Assembly (NCBI GenBank): GCA_023392035.1
Contig: JAEVZY010000357.1
Location: 1-62,305, forward strand
Reading direction: 5' to 3'
Length of the DNA: 62,305 nt
From: Pseudomonadota bacterium
Lineage (GTDB): Bacteria; Pseudomonadota; Gammaproteobacteria; Burkholderiales; Burkholderiaceae_D
A program made the translations under genes and the position numbers. Shown here one piece after another: positions 17,961-27,137 of this stretch. Every line of letters starts with the position of its first letter. Position 1 is the first letter of the stretch. Below the pieces are notes generated by a model. It saw nothing but the letters and a program-made list of their open reading frames with translations. It did not search any database and was not told the DNA's origin.

Positions 17961-19286
17961 ATGCCAAGTTTCAAGCAAAGCTCGCTGCTCCGCCGTCCGC
18001 GGGCCGCGACCGCAGCCCTGATGCTGCTGGGTATGGTTGCCATTTCCCCGGTTCGGGCCGAAGCAGGCGCGGGCTTGTCCTCGGCTCCGGCCACGAATTC
18101 CGTCCAAACGCCGGTCCAGCATCTGGGCGGCGGCTTGTATACCCTGCCCCGGCTGATCGAACTGGCCCTGCAGCAGAACCGCGGACTGGCCGCTTCGCGC
18201 GCCCAGTTGGAACGCGCTCAAGCAGGTGTGCGCACGGCAGGTGCGCTGCACAATCCGGAAATCGAGTTCATGGCCGGTCCGCAACGCGCGCGCACTCCGA
18301 ACGGGGTGCCCGGCGACACCCAGAGCATCACGCTCACGCAGCGCCTGGACCTGCCGCCGCTGCGCCAGGCGCGCATCGGTGCGGCCCGTTCCGCGCTGGA
18401 TGCCGAACAAGCCCAAGTGCAGGCCGATGAGCGCGAGCTGATACGCAAGGTGAAGCTGCGCTACTACGAACTGGTACGGCGCCAGGCGGAGCTGGATGCG
18501 GCCGAGCAGGACATGGTCACCTCCAGCCAGATCCAGGAAAAAGTGGCGCTGCGGGTCGGCACCGGCGAGGCACCGCGCTATGAGCTGATCAAGGCGGATG
18601 CGGAATCGCTCAACGCGCAGAAGCTGGTGCAAGGTGCGCGCCTGCGTCTGCAACTGGCCGCCAATATCCTGCGCCAGGCAGTGGGCGCGGACTTGCCTTC
18701 TGCGCTGGAAGTTTTGCCGCCCACCGACACGCCGCCGGAACTGCCGCCGCTGGCGCAGCTGCAGCAACTGGCCTTGCAATCCAATCCCGAATTGCTGCGC
18801 GACCGCGCCCTCTCCCAGCGCGCGCGCTCGCAACTGTCGCTGGAAAAAAGCGCGCGCCTGCCCACCGTGGCGCTCAAAGCGGGGCTGGACCAGGACCCTG
18901 AAGTGCGCAGCCAGCGCGTGGGCGTGGTGCTTTCCATTCCGATACTGGACCGGCGCGTCGGTCCGGTCGGAGAAGCCGCCGCCGAATTGAAGCGCGCCCA
19001 ACTGCAAGCGCAAGAGCGTGAACTGAACCTGAAACTGGCGCTGGAAGCGGCCTACCGCCAGGTGGAGATCAGCCGCAACCAGGTCACCGCGCTCGAGTCG
19101 GGCATTTTGCGGCAGGCCGAAGCGGCACTGAGAGTGGCGGAAGCGGCCTATCGCTACGGCGAGCGCGGCATCCTGGACTACCTCGATGCCCAGCGGGTGT
19201 ATCGCGTTGCACGCAATGAATTGATCGCCGCCCGCTTTGACTTGCGCGCGGCCCTGATTGAGATCGAAAGACTGCAAAGCCCATGA
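17961..19286 (+). CDS. outer-membrane efflux channel of the second metal RND exporter (CzcC-like)
   Basis: A 441-residue TolC-family channel with a signal peptide (basic start then AALMLLGMVAISPVRA) and long coiled-coil helices. Repeats typical of the family are visible (LALQQNRGLAASRAQLERA early, and the duplicate around residue 250). ATG at 17961 was chosen because the signal peptide begins there; an ATG at 17913 would add 16 residues of no evident function. It opens a rightward operon; the adaptor gene overlaps its stop by 4 bases. Confidence 0.9.
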   Translation: MPSFKQSSLLRRPRAATAALMLLGMVAISPVRAEAGAGLSSAPATNSVQTPVQHLGGGLYTLPRLIELALQQNRGLAASRAQLERAQAGVRTAGALHNPEIEFMAGPQRARTPNGVPGDTQSITLTQRLDLPPLRQARIGAARSALDAEQAQVQADERELIRKVKLRYYELVRRQAELDAAEQDMVTSSQIQEKVALRVGTGEAPRYELIKADAESLNAQKLVQGARLRLQLAANILRQAVGADLPSALEVLPPTDTPPELPPLAQLQQLALQSNPELLRDRALSQRARSQLSLEKSARLPTVALKAGLDQDPEVRSQRVGVVLSIPILDRRVGPVGEAAAELKRAQLQAQERELNLKLALEAAYRQVEISRNQVTALESGILRQAEAALRVAEAAYRYGERGILDYLDAQRVYRVARNELIAARFDLRAALIEIERLQSP

Positions 19287-20464
19287 CTGCCACTTCCCTC
19301 CTCCCTTGCGCTTCACGCCTGTTGCTGGCGGCCAGCCTTGCCTTGTCGCTTGGCGCCTGCAAACCCGGCGTGGAATCGGCCCAGGCCAGCGCCCCCGCCG
19401 GCACGCCGCCAGACCCCATGCTGGTGACCGCCGGCGAAGACATGCGCAAGCATCTGAAGATAGAGCCGGCAAGCATGGCGGAAGTGAGCAATGCCGAGCG
19501 CATTGCCGGCCGCATCGACTTTGACGAACAGCGGGTGGCCCGCATCGGCGCCGCCGTGACCGGCCGCGTGACCGAACTCAACGCCCATCTCGGCGAAACC
19601 GTAAAAGCCGGCGATCGCCTGGCGCAACTGCACAGCACGGAACTCGGCAACTCGCAGCTTGCCTGGCTGCGCACGCGGGCCCAGGTGGAACTGCATACCC
19701 GCAATGTGGAACGTGCCCGCCTGCTGTTGGCGGCAGACGTGATCGGCAGCGCGGAACTGCAAAAACGCGAAAGCGAACTGGCCATTGCGCAAGCCGAAAT
19801 GCGCGCCGCCGCGGACCAGTTGCGGGTGCAAGGCATGGGGCGGCGCGCGCTGGCAGCACTCGGTTCTTCCGGCGTCATCAACTCCACTTCACAAGTCATT
19901 GCCACTGCAGACGGCGTGGTGGTGGAACGCCGCGTGGCCCAGGGCCAGGTGGTGCAGCCGGCCGACGCCATGTTTACAGTGGCGGACCTGTCTCGCGTCT
20001 GGGCCGTGGCCCAGGTGCCCGAGCAGCAGATTGCCGGCATCAAGACCGGGCAATCGGTATCGGTGCAGGTACCGGCACTGCGCAATGCGAACTTCGAAGG
20101 CAAGCTGGTGTATGTGGGCGACACCGTCAACCCGGAAAACCGCACCGTCACCGTGCGTACCGAAGTGGACAACCGCGATCGTCATCTCAAGCCCGAGATG
20201 CTGGCCACCATGGTGATCCGCTCGCAGCCGGTGAAGCGCCTGGTGGTGCCAAGCGCCAGCGTGGTGCGCGAGAACGGCGAAGACCATGTGCTCAAGGAAG
20301 CCGGGGCCAACCAGTTCCGCCTGGTGAAAGTGAAACTGCTCGCCGAGCATGATGGTTTGCGGCCGGTGGAAGCCGGTCTCAAGGAAGGCGAGCGCATTGT
20401 CACCGAGGGATCCTTCCACCTGAACAACGAGCGCAAACGCGCGCTGGCGGGTGACGACAAGTGA
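19283..20464 (+). CDS. adaptor protein of the second metal RND exporter (CzcB-like), lipoprotein
   Basis: A 393-residue membrane-fusion protein. The N-terminus is a lipoprotein signal (LALSLGAC, Cys at about residue 30), so the mature protein is probably anchored in the inner membrane. Lipoyl half-motifs (GAAVTGRVTELNAHLGETVKAG and a later DGVVVERRVAQGQVV), a helical hairpin and beta-barrel follow in the usual order. It overlaps genes on both sides by 4 bases. No N-terminal His-rich metal-binding region is evident. Confidence 0.91.
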   Translation: MTATSLLPCASRLLLAASLALSLGACKPGVESAQASAPAGTPPDPMLVTAGEDMRKHLKIEPASMAEVSNAERIAGRIDFDEQRVARIGAAVTGRVTELNAHLGETVKAGDRLAQLHSTELGNSQLAWLRTRAQVELHTRNVERARLLLAADVIGSAELQKRESELAIAQAEMRAAADQLRVQGMGRRALAALGSSGVINSTSQVIATADGVVVERRVAQGQVVQPADAMFTVADLSRVWAVAQVPEQQIAGIKTGQSVSVQVPALRNANFEGKLVYVGDTVNPENRTVTVRTEVDNRDRHLKPEMLATMVIRSQPVKRLVVPSASVVRENGEDHVLKEAGANQFRLVKVKLLAEHDGLRPVEAGLKEGERIVTEGSFHLNNERKRALAGDDK

Positions 20465-23400
20465 TCGAATCCCTGGTACGCGCGGCGCTCAACCAGCGCC
20501 TGGTGGTGATTGTGCTGGCGGTGGTGGCGCTGGCCTTCGGCTTGCGCGCCACGCAAAAGCTTTCGGTGGACGCCTTTCCCGACGTGACCAATGTGCAGGT
20601 GCAGGTGGCCACCGAAGCGCCTGGCCGCTCCCCCGAAGAAGTGGAAAGACTGGTCACCGCGCCGATTGAAGTGGGCATGACCGGCCTGCCTGCCATGACG
20701 GAAATCCGCTCGCTCAACAAGGCGGGGCTGTCGCTGATCACGCTCGTCTTCACCGACCAGACCGATGTCTATTTCGCGCGTCAACTGGTGATGGAGCGGC
20801 TGATCGAGATCGGGCCGAAGCTGCCTTCCGGCGCGGTGCCGGTGCTGGGGCCGGTATCCACCGGCCTGGGCGAGGTGTATCAATACACGCTGGAGCGCAG
20901 CGACGATGGACAGCGCAAGCTCAGTGCCGATGAATTGACCCGCCGCCGCAATATCCAGGACTGGGTAGTCAGGCCGCTGTTGCGCTCGATTCCCGGCGTG
21001 GCCGAGATCAATTCGCAAGGCGGCTACGTGAAGCAGTACCAGGTGCTGGTGAACCCCGAGAGATTGCGTCACTACGGCCTGTCATTGCAGCAGGTGACGC
21101 GGGCGCTGGAACTGAACAATGCCAACTCCGGCGGCGGCGTGCTGCCCCAGCATGCCGAACAATACCTGATACGCGGCGTAGGCCTGATTCGCGATCTGGA
21201 AGACATCAACAGCATCGTATTGAAAGAAATCGATGCGGTACCGGTCACCATACGCGACGTCGCCGAAGTGACTCTGGGCCATGAAGTGCGCCAGGGCGCG
21301 GTGGTGAAGAACGGCGTCACCGAAGCCGTGGGCGGCATCGTCATGATGCTGCGCGGAGGCAATGCCAAGGAAGTGGTATCGCGCATCCAGACCCGGGTGG
21401 CGGAGATCAATGCGCGCGGCATGCTTCCCGAGGGCTTGAAGATCGTGCCGTATTACGACCGCTCGGAACTGGTGGACGAAGCGCTCAAAACCGTGGTCAA
21501 GGTGCTGATCGAGGGCGTGATCCTGGTGGTCATCGTGCTGTTCCTGTTCCTCGGAGACGTGCGCTCTTCCCTTGCGGTGGTGGCCACGCTGGTGTTGACC
21601 CCGCTGCTGACCTTCATGGTGATGAACCGTTACGGCTTGTCGGCCAACCTGATGTCTTTGGGCGGTCTTGCGATTGCCATTGGCCTGATGGTGGACGGAC
21701 CCGCCGTGGTGGTGGAAAACGCCTATGCGCATCTGGGCCGCAACAACCATGGCAAGAGCCGGTCACGCGTGATACTGGCTGCCGTGATGGAGGTGGCCAC
21801 GCCCGTGATTTTCGGTATCGGCATCATCATCCTGGTGTTTCTGCCGCTGATGACCTTGTCGGGCATGGAAGGCAAGATGTTTGCGCCGCTGGCTTACACA
21901 ATTGCCATTGCGCTGTTCATCTCGCTTCTGCTGGCGCTCACACTCACGCCCGTGCTTTCCTCGTGGTTGCTGAAAAGCCGCCCGCCCGCAGCAGAACATG
22001 ATGCCCACGCCGAGCATGAAACGCGGCTGATCGCGGCCATGAAAAAGCCGTACAAACCGGTGCTGATGCGGGCACTGGCGGCGCCGAAAAAGACTTTCCT
22101 CGCCGCCTTTGCCGCCTTCCTCGTTTCCCTGGCGCTGGTGCCCTTCCTCGGCACCGCCTTCATCCCGGAAATGCAGGAAGGCTCGATCGTCCCCGGCATC
22201 AACCGCGTGCCCAATATCTCGCTGGAAGAATCGATCCGCATGGAACAGGAAGCGATGCGTCTGGTGATGACCGTGCCAGGCGTGAAGTCGGCGGTGTCCG
22301 GCGTGGGCCGGGGCGAGTCGCCCGCCGACCCGCAGGGCCAGAATGAATCCACGCCCATCGTCAGCCTGAAGCCGCGCGACGAATGGCCGGACGGCTGGGA
22401 CCAGGAAACCATCGCCGGAGAAATCCGCAAAAAATTGATGGCCCTGCCCGGCGTGCAAGTCGTGATGGCACAACCGATTTCGGATCGCGTGGATGAAATG
22501 GTGACCGGCGTGCGCTCCGACGTGGCGGTGAAAGTCTTTGGCGACGATCTGGCCGTGCTGAAGAAAAAAGCCGAGGAGATCGAGCGCGTGGCACAGGGCG
22601 TGCAAGGCGCCTGGGACTTTCGCATCGAGCGCGTGTCGGGTCAGCAGTATCTTTCCATCGACATCGACCGCCAGGCGATTGCTCGCCTGGGATTGAACGT
22701 GGCCGATGTGCACGAGATGCTGGAGACCGCAGTCGGCGGGCGTGCCGCGACTGAAATCTACGAAGGCACGCGCCGTTACAACGCCGTGGTGCGCCTGCCC
22801 GAGAAATTCCGCAACAACATCGATGCGATTCACGACCTGCTGCTCACCACGCCGCGCGGCCTGCAAGTGCCTTTGTCGAGCGTGGCCCACATCACGGTGG
22901 AAGACGGCCCGGCGCAGATCTCGCGCGAATCGGCGCGGCGCCGCATCGTGGTGGGCATCAATGTGAAGAATCGCGACCTGGGCGGCTTCGTCGCCGAGCT
23001 GCGGCAGAAGGTTGAGCAGACGGTGAAGATGCCCGAGGGTTACAGCCTGGAATGGGGCGGCCAGTTCCAGAACATGGAACGCGCCCTCGGCCATCTGGCT
23101 CTGATCGTGCCGATCACCATCGGCGCCATCTTCTTCCTGCTGTTCCTGCTGTTCGGCTCGCTGCGCATGGCGATGTTGATCATCATGGTGCTGCCGATGG
23201 CCTCGATCGGCGGCGTGGTCGGCCTGTTCGTGGCGCGCGAGTACCTGTCGGTGCCGGCCTCGGTGGGCTTCATTGCGCTGTGGGGCATCGCGGTGCTCAA
23301 TGGCGTGGTGCTGGTGTCCACCATCCGCAAGCTGCGCCAGGAAGGCGTGGCGCTGGCCGAAGCCGCGCAGCTGGGTGCGCTGCTGCGTTTCCGGCCAGTG

Positions 23401-23640
23401 ATGATGACGGCCACCGTTGCCATGCTGGGCTTGATTCCTTTCCTGTTCTCCGATGGCCCGGGTTCGGAAGTGCAGCGTCCGCTGGCGGTGGTGGTGATCG
23501 GCGGCCTGATCACGTCCACGCTGTTGACCCTGGTGGTGCTGCCGGCGCTGTACCAATGGTTTGACGACCTCGGCCCGGCCAAGCCCGATGAGCGGGACGG
23601 CTATACTGCGCAGGTTCAAACCGAGAAGGAGCCTGCATGA
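20461..23640 (+). CDS. second heavy-metal efflux RND pump (CzcA family)
   Basis: A 1059-residue pump with the HME-RND opening (KLSVDAFPDVTNVQV) and fourth transmembrane motif AIGLMVDGPAVVVEN, with candidate relay residues Asp412 and Glu419. It differs from the first pump in this window (AxGxxVDAA) and has a proline at position 414, inside the helix, where family members usually carry Ala or Ser. Start is GTG, overlapping the adaptor stop as GTGA. A His-containing periplasmic loop (HDAHAEHETR) lies at about residue 515-525. Substrate is likely a divalent or monovalent metal, not resolved by eye. Confidence 0.93.
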   Translation: MIESLVRAALNQRLVVIVLAVVALAFGLRATQKLSVDAFPDVTNVQVQVATEAPGRSPEEVERLVTAPIEVGMTGLPAMTEIRSLNKAGLSLITLVFTDQTDVYFARQLVMERLIEIGPKLPSGAVPVLGPVSTGLGEVYQYTLERSDDGQRKLSADELTRRRNIQDWVVRPLLRSIPGVAEINSQGGYVKQYQVLVNPERLRHYGLSLQQVTRALELNNANSGGGVLPQHAEQYLIRGVGLIRDLEDINSIVLKEIDAVPVTIRDVAEVTLGHEVRQGAVVKNGVTEAVGGIVMMLRGGNAKEVVSRIQTRVAEINARGMLPEGLKIVPYYDRSELVDEALKTVVKVLIEGVILVVIVLFLFLGDVRSSLAVVATLVLTPLLTFMVMNRYGLSANLMSLGGLAIAIGLMVDGPAVVVENAYAHLGRNNHGKSRSRVILAAVMEVATPVIFGIGIIILVFLPLMTLSGMEGKMFAPLAYTIAIALFISLLLALTLTPVLSSWLLKSRPPAAEHDAHAEHETRLIAAMKKPYKPVLMRALAAPKKTFLAAFAAFLVSLALVPFLGTAFIPEMQEGSIVPGINRVPNISLEESIRMEQEAMRLVMTVPGVKSAVSGVGRGESPADPQGQNESTPIVSLKPRDEWPDGWDQETIAGEIRKKLMALPGVQVVMAQPISDRVDEMVTGVRSDVAVKVFGDDLAVLKKKAEEIERVAQGVQGAWDFRIERVSGQQYLSIDIDRQAIARLGLNVADVHEMLETAVGGRAATEIYEGTRRYNAVVRLPEKFRNNIDAIHDLLLTTPRGLQVPLSSVAHITVEDGPAQISRESARRRIVVGINVKNRDLGGFVAELRQKVEQTVKMPEGYSLEWGGQFQNMERALGHLALIVPITIGAIFFLLFLLFGSLRMAMLIIMVLPMASIGGVVGLFVAREYLSVPASVGFIALWGIAVLNGVVLVSTIRKLRQEGVALAEAAQLGALLRFRPVMMTATVAMLGLIPFLFSDGPGSEVQRPLAVVVIGGLITSTLLTLVVLPALYQWFDDLGPAKPDERDGYTAQVQTEKEPA

Positions 23641-24239
23641 TTTACGAACTGAGCACCCTCACTTCCGCGCCGGCGCGCCTGAAGGAAGTGATCGATGCCG
23701 TCAATGCCGCTGCCGCCAAAGTCCCCGCCGAACTGGTGGCGGCCTGGGTGAGCGAAGTCGGCCAGATCAATGATGTGCTGGTGCTGCGCCGCTATCCCGA
23801 TGGCGGCCAGGCCAATGAAGTGAAACCGGGCGGCGGCAACTGGCTCGATGCGGTGCTGCCGCTGCTGGCGGGCTACAAGGTGGAAACCTATCGCCTGCTG
23901 CCGGGGATGCCGGCGCCGGCTGCCGGCGCGCATGGCGCCATCCACGAGATGCGCACCTATGTGTACCGCCCCGGCATGCTGGATGAATTGATCGCCACCT
24001 GGACGCCGCCCCTGTTGAAGCGGGTGGAAATATCGCCCGCGCCCCTGGTGATGTATTCGGTGGGTGGGCACGCCACCAAATTCATTCACCTGTGGGTGTA
24101 TCCCTCGTACGAGGAAAGGCTGCGCATCCGCGCCGGTGAAGTGGCCAAGGGCACTTGGCCGCCGCCCGGTGGCAGGAATCGCTGGCTGAGCCAGGAGAAC
24201 GCGCTGTTGGTGCCGCTGGCTTGCTCGCCGATGAAGTGA
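23637..24239 (+). CDS. NIPSNAP-family protein with two NIPSNAP domains
   Basis: A 200-residue soluble protein. Two dimeric alpha/beta-barrel-type NIPSNAP repeats are visible: one starting MIYELSTLTSAPARL, the second at about residue 101 (HEMRTYVYRPGMLDELIATW). Each carries the family's weekly conserved aromatic and R[YT]P turns. The function of bacterial NIPSNAP proteins is not established. The ATG overlaps the stop of the RND pump (ATGA) and AAGGAG precedes it, so it is translated from the exporter mRNA. A link to metal export is inference from that coupling. Confidence 0.85.
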   Translation: MIYELSTLTSAPARLKEVIDAVNAAAAKVPAELVAAWVSEVGQINDVLVLRRYPDGGQANEVKPGGGNWLDAVLPLLAGYKVETYRLLPGMPAPAAGAHGAIHEMRTYVYRPGMLDELIATWTPPLLKRVEISPAPLVMYSVGGHATKFIHLWVYPSYEERLRIRAGEVAKGTWPPPGGRNRWLSQENALLVPLACSPMK

Positions 24240-24251
24240 AGCTTCTGCGCG

Positions 24252-24273
24252 GGTCGGGCTGCAAAGCCCGACC
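24252..24273. terminator. perfect hairpin after the second metal-efflux operon
   Basis: A 9-bp perfect stem (GGTCGGGCT against AGCCCGACC) closed by a GCAA tetraloop, 13 bases after the NIPSNAP stop and facing the convergent F-box-like gene. No T-run follows, so it may stabilise the 3' end or act with Rho. Confidence 0.55.
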
Positions 24274-24317
24274 TGATGCGCCCACATCAAATTCCCCAGG
24301 CGCTGTAGCGATTACTA

Positions 24318-25442
24318 CTATTTAAGGTACTCAATTGTCTTGAGCGCCGGATGGTTCAGTTGAGTCTGCTCGAGCGCCTGCTTGAGCGGTTCAAGCGGAA
24401 AGTCGCCCGTTATGCGGAGCCGCAAGAAAGCCAGCTTCGGCAGACTTGCAATCAGTGCGGGCAATCCTGAGAGATCAGTCGCGGCATCGGCACCGATGTA
24501 CAAAAGCAGGCTGTCCAGAGTCGACGCTTGGCTCATGTTGGAAAAAATATCTTTCAGCTCCAATCCCTGGGGGAACGACAGCGACAATGAGCGCAATCCC
24601 TCAGTAGAAAAAAGAGCTTTTCCCAGAGACGGCAAGGAATCATCGTCGATCCCCACGCCAACGGAGATCGTCCAACTGCTGACAACCGCCTGACTCTCTA
24701 CGACGCGGTCGAGCCATTCAAGTTTATCCTGGCCGTCGAGAAAAATAGTGAGCTTCATCTCGCCCTTGCCATAGGCTTTCAGATCTTTCGCCAGACCTGA
24801 AATATCGCAGTTGACGCCCCCAAACATGGTGATGGTTACGGGCGGGCGATTCAGACGGTCTGCATGGCGGCGCAAAAATCCGCTCAGCAAACCCAGGTTC
24901 TCCTCGTTGTATGGGAAAGCGCCGGAGAACCTCACCTCCAGCCGCATGAAGGAAAAGGTCTGGAATGTGCTCTCCAGGAACGCCTTTGCAAGCGTCCCGC
25001 CCAGCTCGCTCAGCTCGATCGTCACACTGTTTTGCACCAGGCGCTGAAGGGCAGCGGCAATTTTCTGGTCCGAATTTTCATCCGGCTTCGTATTGAGAAG
25101 CCGGCGCGCAGCTGCACTGACCTGGCTGTCATACGGGCGAAAGCGCCCCGACCATTCCAGAGAATGCATCATTGACTTCACCCAATTCAGGCACTGCCTG
25201 CTCACCAGACTGATGGTCTTGACATACCAGACCTGAGCTTTGCCCGTGGTGACGGCCGTTTCAGAGGCATTCGGAAGCGGGAGCGCGAGACTGATAATTG
25301 GCAGCAGCACATCGTCAGGCAAGCTGCGCTCTGAAACGATAGGGGCGCCTGGCACTGCGCTTGAATTGCTGCTCTGGTCTGGAGCTTGTCTGTGGCCACC
25401 GCTTTTCACGGTGGAGTTTTCGGTGGAATTCGACCCGTACAT
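24318..25442 (-). CDS. F-box-like, leucine-rich protein (candidate secreted effector)
   Basis: A 374-residue protein that I cannot assign to a known bacterial family with certainty. Residues 1-40 are Ser/Asn/Gly-rich and disordered, like type III secretion signals. Residues 40-97 resemble a eukaryotic F-box: LPDDVLLPII, a loop, then TISLVSRQCLNWV. Residues from about 280 to the end contain irregular leucine-rich segments (LRSLSLSF, LDSLLLYI, LAFLRLRI) spaced about 27-35 residues apart. This order is that of GALA-type F-box/LRR effectors of Ralstonia. The gene is visibly lower in GC than its neighbours and stands alone, suggesting transfer. No secretion genes are in the window. Confidence 0.6.
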   Translation of the reverse strand: MYGSNSTENSTVKSGGHRQAPDQSSNSSAVPGAPIVSERSLPDDVLLPIISLALPLPNASETAVTTGKAQVWYVKTISLVSRQCLNWVKSMMHSLEWSGRFRPYDSQVSAAARRLLNTKPDENSDQKIAAALQRLVQNSVTIELSELGGTLAKAFLESTFQTFSFMRLEVRFSGAFPYNEENLGLLSGFLRRHADRLNRPPVTITMFGGVNCDISGLAKDLKAYGKGEMKLTIFLDGQDKLEWLDRVVESQAVVSSWTISVGVGIDDDSLPSLGKALFSTEGLRSLSLSFPQGLELKDIFSNMSQASTLDSLLLYIGADAATDLSGLPALIASLPKLAFLRLRITGDFPLEPLKQALEQTQLNHPALKTIEYLK

Positions 25443-25543
25443 ACCTGGCCTCGGCGCGATGAATGAGAGGCCACTTAGTAACGAAATCAGAGTGCCCGTT
25501 CGGTGCGCAAGCTAGCTGAAGGGCCAAACCAATTTGAAGATCG

Positions 25544-25999
<456 letters not shown>

Positions 26000-26017
26000 G
26001 GAATCTCCCTGTATTTT

Positions 26018-27130
26018 TTACTCGCCCTGGCGAAAGCCCGGCAGGCTGGCAAAACGCGCGAGATGGTGATCGGTATCGCCCAGCGACAGTTCGATCATGG
26101 TCAGGCGCTTGAAGTAGTGTGACGCCGGCAGTTCATCGGTGACGCCCATGCCGCCGTGCAGTTGCACCGCCTGCTGGCCGATGAAGCGCGCGGCCTGGCC
26201 AATGCGCGCCTTGGCGGCGCTGGCGTAGCGCATGCGCCAGGTGGCATTGGCCGAATCGACATGCACCGCCACCAACGTTGCCATGGAACGCGCCTGCTCG
26301 GCATGGATCATCATGTCTGCCATGCGATGCTGCAGCGCCTGGAATTTACCGATTGGCACGCCGAATTGCTGGCGGGTCTTGAGGTACTCCAGCGTGGCGG
26401 CATTCAAGGCGTCCATCGCGCCTACCGCTTCGGCGCACAGCAGCGCGATGCCGTAGTCGACGCCGGCTTCGATCAGGTCCAGGCCGCGTCCGAGCAGATT
26501 GCCGGTATCGACTTCCACCTCGTGGAAGTCGATGTCGGCCGCGCGCTGGCCATCGATGGCCCGGTAGTCACGCACCAGTACGCCACGCGCGTCCGCCCTC
26601 ACCAGGAACAGCGCCGGCTCGTTATCGAGCAAGGCCGATACCAGCAGCATTTCGGCCTGGCCGCCATGCACCACCACTGACTTTGCGCCGTTGAGGATAT
26701 AGCAGCTGGGACCTTTCACGGCTGTGGTCTTGATGTCGGCAAGGTCGTAGCGTGACTGCACTTCATACAGCGCCGAAGCCAGCTTGAGTTCGCCGGCCGC
26801 CACCTTCTCCAGCAGGGTTTCGCGGCCGCCCGCCAGGCGCAGGAAGCGCGCGCCCATTACGGTGGCGAAATACGGTTCCACCAGCAGCGCGCGACCCATC
26901 TCCTGCATCACCACCATCATGTCCACCGCGCTGCCGGAGAAGCCGCCCTGGGCTTCCGGCACCGGCAAGGCGGTCACGCCCAGCTCCACCAGCTTTTCCC
27001 ACACTTCGCTTGAAGTGCCGGTGTTGGAGTGGATGATCTTGTTGCGGGCCTCGAAGGCATAATCCTTTTCCGCCCAGCGCCGCAAGGAGTCGGCAAACTG
27101 CTTTTGCTCTTGGCTCAGGTTGAAGTCCAT
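26018..27130 (-). CDS. acyl-CoA dehydrogenase, probable non-catalytic small subunit
   Basis: A 370-residue acyl-CoA dehydrogenase-fold protein: N-terminal helical domain, central beta domain and C-terminal FAD-contacting helices (RQQFGVPIGKFQALQHRMADM, QLHGGMGVTDE). Where medium-chain enzymes carry the catalytic Glu (YEG), this protein has an unrelated SLGDTD stretch, and the alternative isovaleryl-type Glu position also lacks an acid. It therefore looks like the partner subunit of a heteromeric enzyme, with the neighbour 7 bases upstream carrying the base. Substrate unknown. Confidence 0.88.
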   Translation of the reverse strand: MDFNLSQEQKQFADSLRRWAEKDYAFEARNKIIHSNTGTSSEVWEKLVELGVTALPVPEAQGGFSGSAVDMMVVMQEMGRALLVEPYFATVMGARFLRLAGGRETLLEKVAAGELKLASALYEVQSRYDLADIKTTAVKGPSCYILNGAKSVVVHGGQAEMLLVSALLDNEPALFLVRADARGVLVRDYRAIDGQRAADIDFHEVEVDTGNLLGRGLDLIEAGVDYGIALLCAEAVGAMDALNAATLEYLKTRQQFGVPIGKFQALQHRMADMMIHAEQARSMATLVAVHVDSANATWRMRYASAAKARIGQAARFIGQQAVQLHGGMGVTDELPASHYFKRLTMIELSLGDTDHHLARFASLPGFRQGE

Positions 27131-27137
27131 GTTCGGC

